The position numbers were made by a program, and so were the translations under genes. 64,000 nucleotides of DNA, taken from NCBI RefSeq assembly GCF_013267355.1, contig NZ_CP053985.1, positions 310,001-374,000 of the forward strand, written 5' to 3'. Every line of letters starts with the position of its first letter. Positions within the stretch are counted from its first letter, which is position 1. This document shows, piece after piece, positions 62,513 through 64,000 of this stretch. The notes beneath the pieces are model-generated. The model was not told the origin of the DNA. It made no database searches and saw nothing but the letters and a program-made list of their open reading frames with translations. Origin of the DNA: Achromobacter pestifer. Its GTDB lineage: Bacteria; Pseudomonadota; Gammaproteobacteria; Burkholderiales; Burkholderiaceae_B.

Positions 62513-63853
62513 TCAGCGTTGCGCCGCGATGCTGCGCGCCTGCGTGGCGGCGTTGTTCAGCGCCGCGACCGGCGGCACCTTGCCTTCGAAGGCCTCGTTG
62601 AGCTGCTGGTTCAACACCGGCTCGATGCGCTCGTAGTTGGCCATGCGGAAGCCGCGGCTGTTCGCCGTGGGGTTGGTACGCATGGAGGCGATCAGTGCCT
62701 GGACGCCCGGAATGCGGTCATAGAACGACACGTCCGAAGCGCGGAAAGCGGCCTCGGTCAGCGGCAGGTAGCCCGTGCGCTGATGCCATTCCGCCGCGAT
62801 GACGGGCTTGGACAGCCAGGCCAGGAACTGGGCGGTGGCCTTTTCCTCGGCTTGGGGATGGCCTTCCAGCGCCCACAGCGCCGAACCGCTCACGAAAGGC
62901 TTGCCGCCGTCCTTGGTGACCTGGTCGTAGTAAGGCAGCGGCGCCACGCCGAAGGACAGCGACTTGGTGCTGAGGAACTGGCCGAACGCGCCGGTGTTCG
63001 CCGTCAGCACGGCGCATTCGCCCTTGGCGAACAGCTTGTCGCTGGCGTTGTCGCCCGAATGCGCCATGAACAGCAGCGAACGCTTCCAGCTCACCATCAG
63101 CGAGATGTGGCGCATGTAGAGCGTGTCGAACTGCATGGCCGGCGCGGCCGACTTCTTGGTGACCGCGTCCAGCCCGTTGTTGTTGCTGGTGAACTGCTGG
63201 TTGTTGATCGGCGCCAGGTTCTCCAGATGGACCGTGACCTGGTCGCTGGAGGCGTACGGGCAGTCGATGTCGGCCACGTCGCGCAGCTTCAGCAGTTCGG
63301 CCTGCAGGCCAGTCCAAGTACGCGCGGGCTTGTTGGGATCCAGGCCGGCCTTCTTGTAGGCGGCGGTGTTGTAGAACATCACCGGCACTTCGGCCATCCA
63401 GGGGAAGGCCAGCAGGCGGCCCTTGCTGTCGCGCGTGAAGCTGCTGGTGGCGGGCACGAACCAGGTCAGGTCCTTGATCGGGTACTTGGCCAGCAGTTCG
63501 TACAGCGGCAGCACGGCCTTGTGCTGGGCAACGACTTCAGGCGAGTGGTTGTCGGTCAGCTGCAGCAGGTTCGGACCCTTCTTGGCCTTGACCGCCGTGA
63601 CGGCTTCCTGTTCCAGCGCGCTGGACGAGGCGAAGCCGCGCAGCGTCACGCGGACCTGGTCCTGCTCTTTGTTGTATTGCTTGGCGAGCTTTTCGAACTC
63701 GGCCTTGTTTGCGTCGGTCAGCGTGTGCCAGACCTGGATCTCGACCGCGGCAGCATTCGCCGCGCCGGCCATCGCCATGGCGGCGCCGAACAACCATGCG
63801 CGCCGGCTGGCGAACATCGCGCGGGCAACGCCCGCCAATTGCAGATTCTTCAT
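62513..63853 (-). CDS. ugpB: UgpB-like ABC-transporter substrate-binding protein
   Basis: A 446-residue family 1 solute-binding protein, close in type to sn-glycerol-3-phosphate-binding UgpB. Start MKNLQLAG at 63853; the signal peptide is FGAAMAMAGAANA with cleavage near residue 34. The mature N-terminus VEIQVWHTLTDANKAEFEKL, the FPWMAEVPVMFYN region, ECAVLTANTGAFG and the Trp-rich SKPVIAAEWHQRTGYLP match the family. Substrate binding is inferred. No ugpA/E/C genes lie downstream; a terminator follows. It starts 4 nt after a DadA-like gene, an unusual partner. Confidence 0.88.
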   Translation of the reverse strand: MKNLQLAGVARAMFASRRAWLFGAAMAMAGAANAAAVEIQVWHTLTDANKAEFEKLAKQYNKEQDQVRVTLRGFASSSALEQEAVTAVKAKKGPNLLQLTDNHSPEVVAQHKAVLPLYELLAKYPIKDLTWFVPATSSFTRDSKGRLLAFPWMAEVPVMFYNTAAYKKAGLDPNKPARTWTGLQAELLKLRDVADIDCPYASSDQVTVHLENLAPINNQQFTSNNNGLDAVTKKSAAPAMQFDTLYMRHISLMVSWKRSLLFMAHSGDNASDKLFAKGECAVLTANTGAFGQFLSTKSLSFGVAPLPYYDQVTKDGGKPFVSGSALWALEGHPQAEEKATAQFLAWLSKPVIAAEWHQRTGYLPLTEAAFRASDVSFYDRIPGVQALIASMRTNPTANSRGFRMANYERIEPVLNQQLNEAFEGKVPPVAALNNAATQARSIAAQR

Positions 63854-63857
63854 AGGT

Positions 63858-64000
63858 TCACAGACCAAGAAAAGGAAACTCCGGTTCCGGCCGCCTTCCG
63901 CTGAGCAGATCGGCCAATGCCCGGCCCGAGCCAACGCCCATCGTCCAACCGAGCGTACCGTGTCCTGTGTTGACGTACAGGTTGGGGATACGGCTGCGGC
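63858..64000 (-). CDS. C-terminal end of a DadA-like FAD amino-acid dehydrogenase (partial)
   Basis: The last about 47 codons of a gene entering from the right edge. The sequence [20 protein letters not shown], then [18 protein letters not shown], ends at TGA 63858-63860. [11 protein letters not shown] is the C-terminal FAD-contact motif of DadA/DAAO-type oxidoreductases. Everything upstream lies outside the window, so the exact family member is unknown. Confidence 0.75.
   Translation of the reverse strand, partial: RSRIPNLYVNTGHGTLGWTMGVGSGRALADLLSGRRPEPEFPFLGL

Overview
The window is high-GC bacterial chromosome from a betaproteobacterium. The best fit is Alcaligenaceae, close to Achromobacter or Bordetella. 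The main reasons are the gene neighbourhoods hfq-hflX-hflK-hflC, hisZ-purA, der-bamB-yfgM-hisS-ispG-rodZ-rlmN-ndk and rpsU-dnaG-rpoD, plus a Bug-family solute-binding protein beside acyl-CoA genes. The genus assignment is inference from gene content, not from a search. Nearly all genes lie on the minus strand. No rRNA, insertion sequence or CRISPR array was seen.

Layout. (1) 1-8.6 kb: the promoter-proximal nine genes of a Tad (Flp, type IVc) pilus operon: Flp-like pilin, TadG-like, TadE-like, an unrecognised protein, CpaB/RcpC, secretin RcpA/CpaC, a TadA ATPase with an N-terminal FHA domain, TadB and TadC. TadC is cut by the left edge. Seven of the eight junctions are 4-nt start/stop overlaps. 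(2) 9-18.1 kb: a catabolic acyl-CoA cluster (MaoC hydratase, SDR dehydrogenase, Bug protein, three-subunit biotin-dependent acyl-CoA carboxylase, two-subunit CoA-transferase, SCPx-type thiolase and its OB-fold/Zn-ribbon partner), with a divergent LysR regulator at 18.2-19.2 kb. (3) 19.2-22.2 kb: a SYLF lipoprotein, a tiny lipoprotein and an AT-richer acyltransferase gene, ending at the 3' end of a CAU-anticodon tRNA that follows rpoD. (4) 22.2-28.6 kb: rpsU-dnaG-rpoD-tRNA and a phosphoribosyltransferase. (5) 28.6-44.2 kb: purA, hisZ, hflC/K/X, hfq, hisC, der, bamB, yfgM, hisS, ispG, a short RodZ, rlmN and ndk. (6) 44.5-53.4 kb: valS on the plus strand, the rpsP-rimM-trmD operon, a periplasmic protein with a candidate upstream leader ORF, and alaS-tusA. 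(7) 53.4-62.3 kb: a second pilus system, a type IVb pilus cluster of the R64/TCP kind (TcpQ/PilL-like, PilN secretin, PilO2, PilP, PilQ-type ATPase, PilR-type membrane protein, major prepilin, PilV-like minor pilin). (8) 62.5-64 kb: a UgpB-like binding protein directly after the 3' end of a DadA-like oxidoreductase.

The most interesting content is the pair of pilus systems flanking the housekeeping block. One has a degenerate FHA domain on its motor ATPase and an unrecognised operon member. The other lacks pilM, pilT and pilU homologues. The uncharacterised acyl-CoA carboxylase/CoA-transferase/thiolase cluster comes next. Smaller points are terminator-like hairpins just upstream of hisZ and of the phosphoribosyltransferase, a Cys-containing mini-ORF ahead of the periplasmic protein gene, and a tryptophan/lysine/glycine repeat in the DnaG linker.
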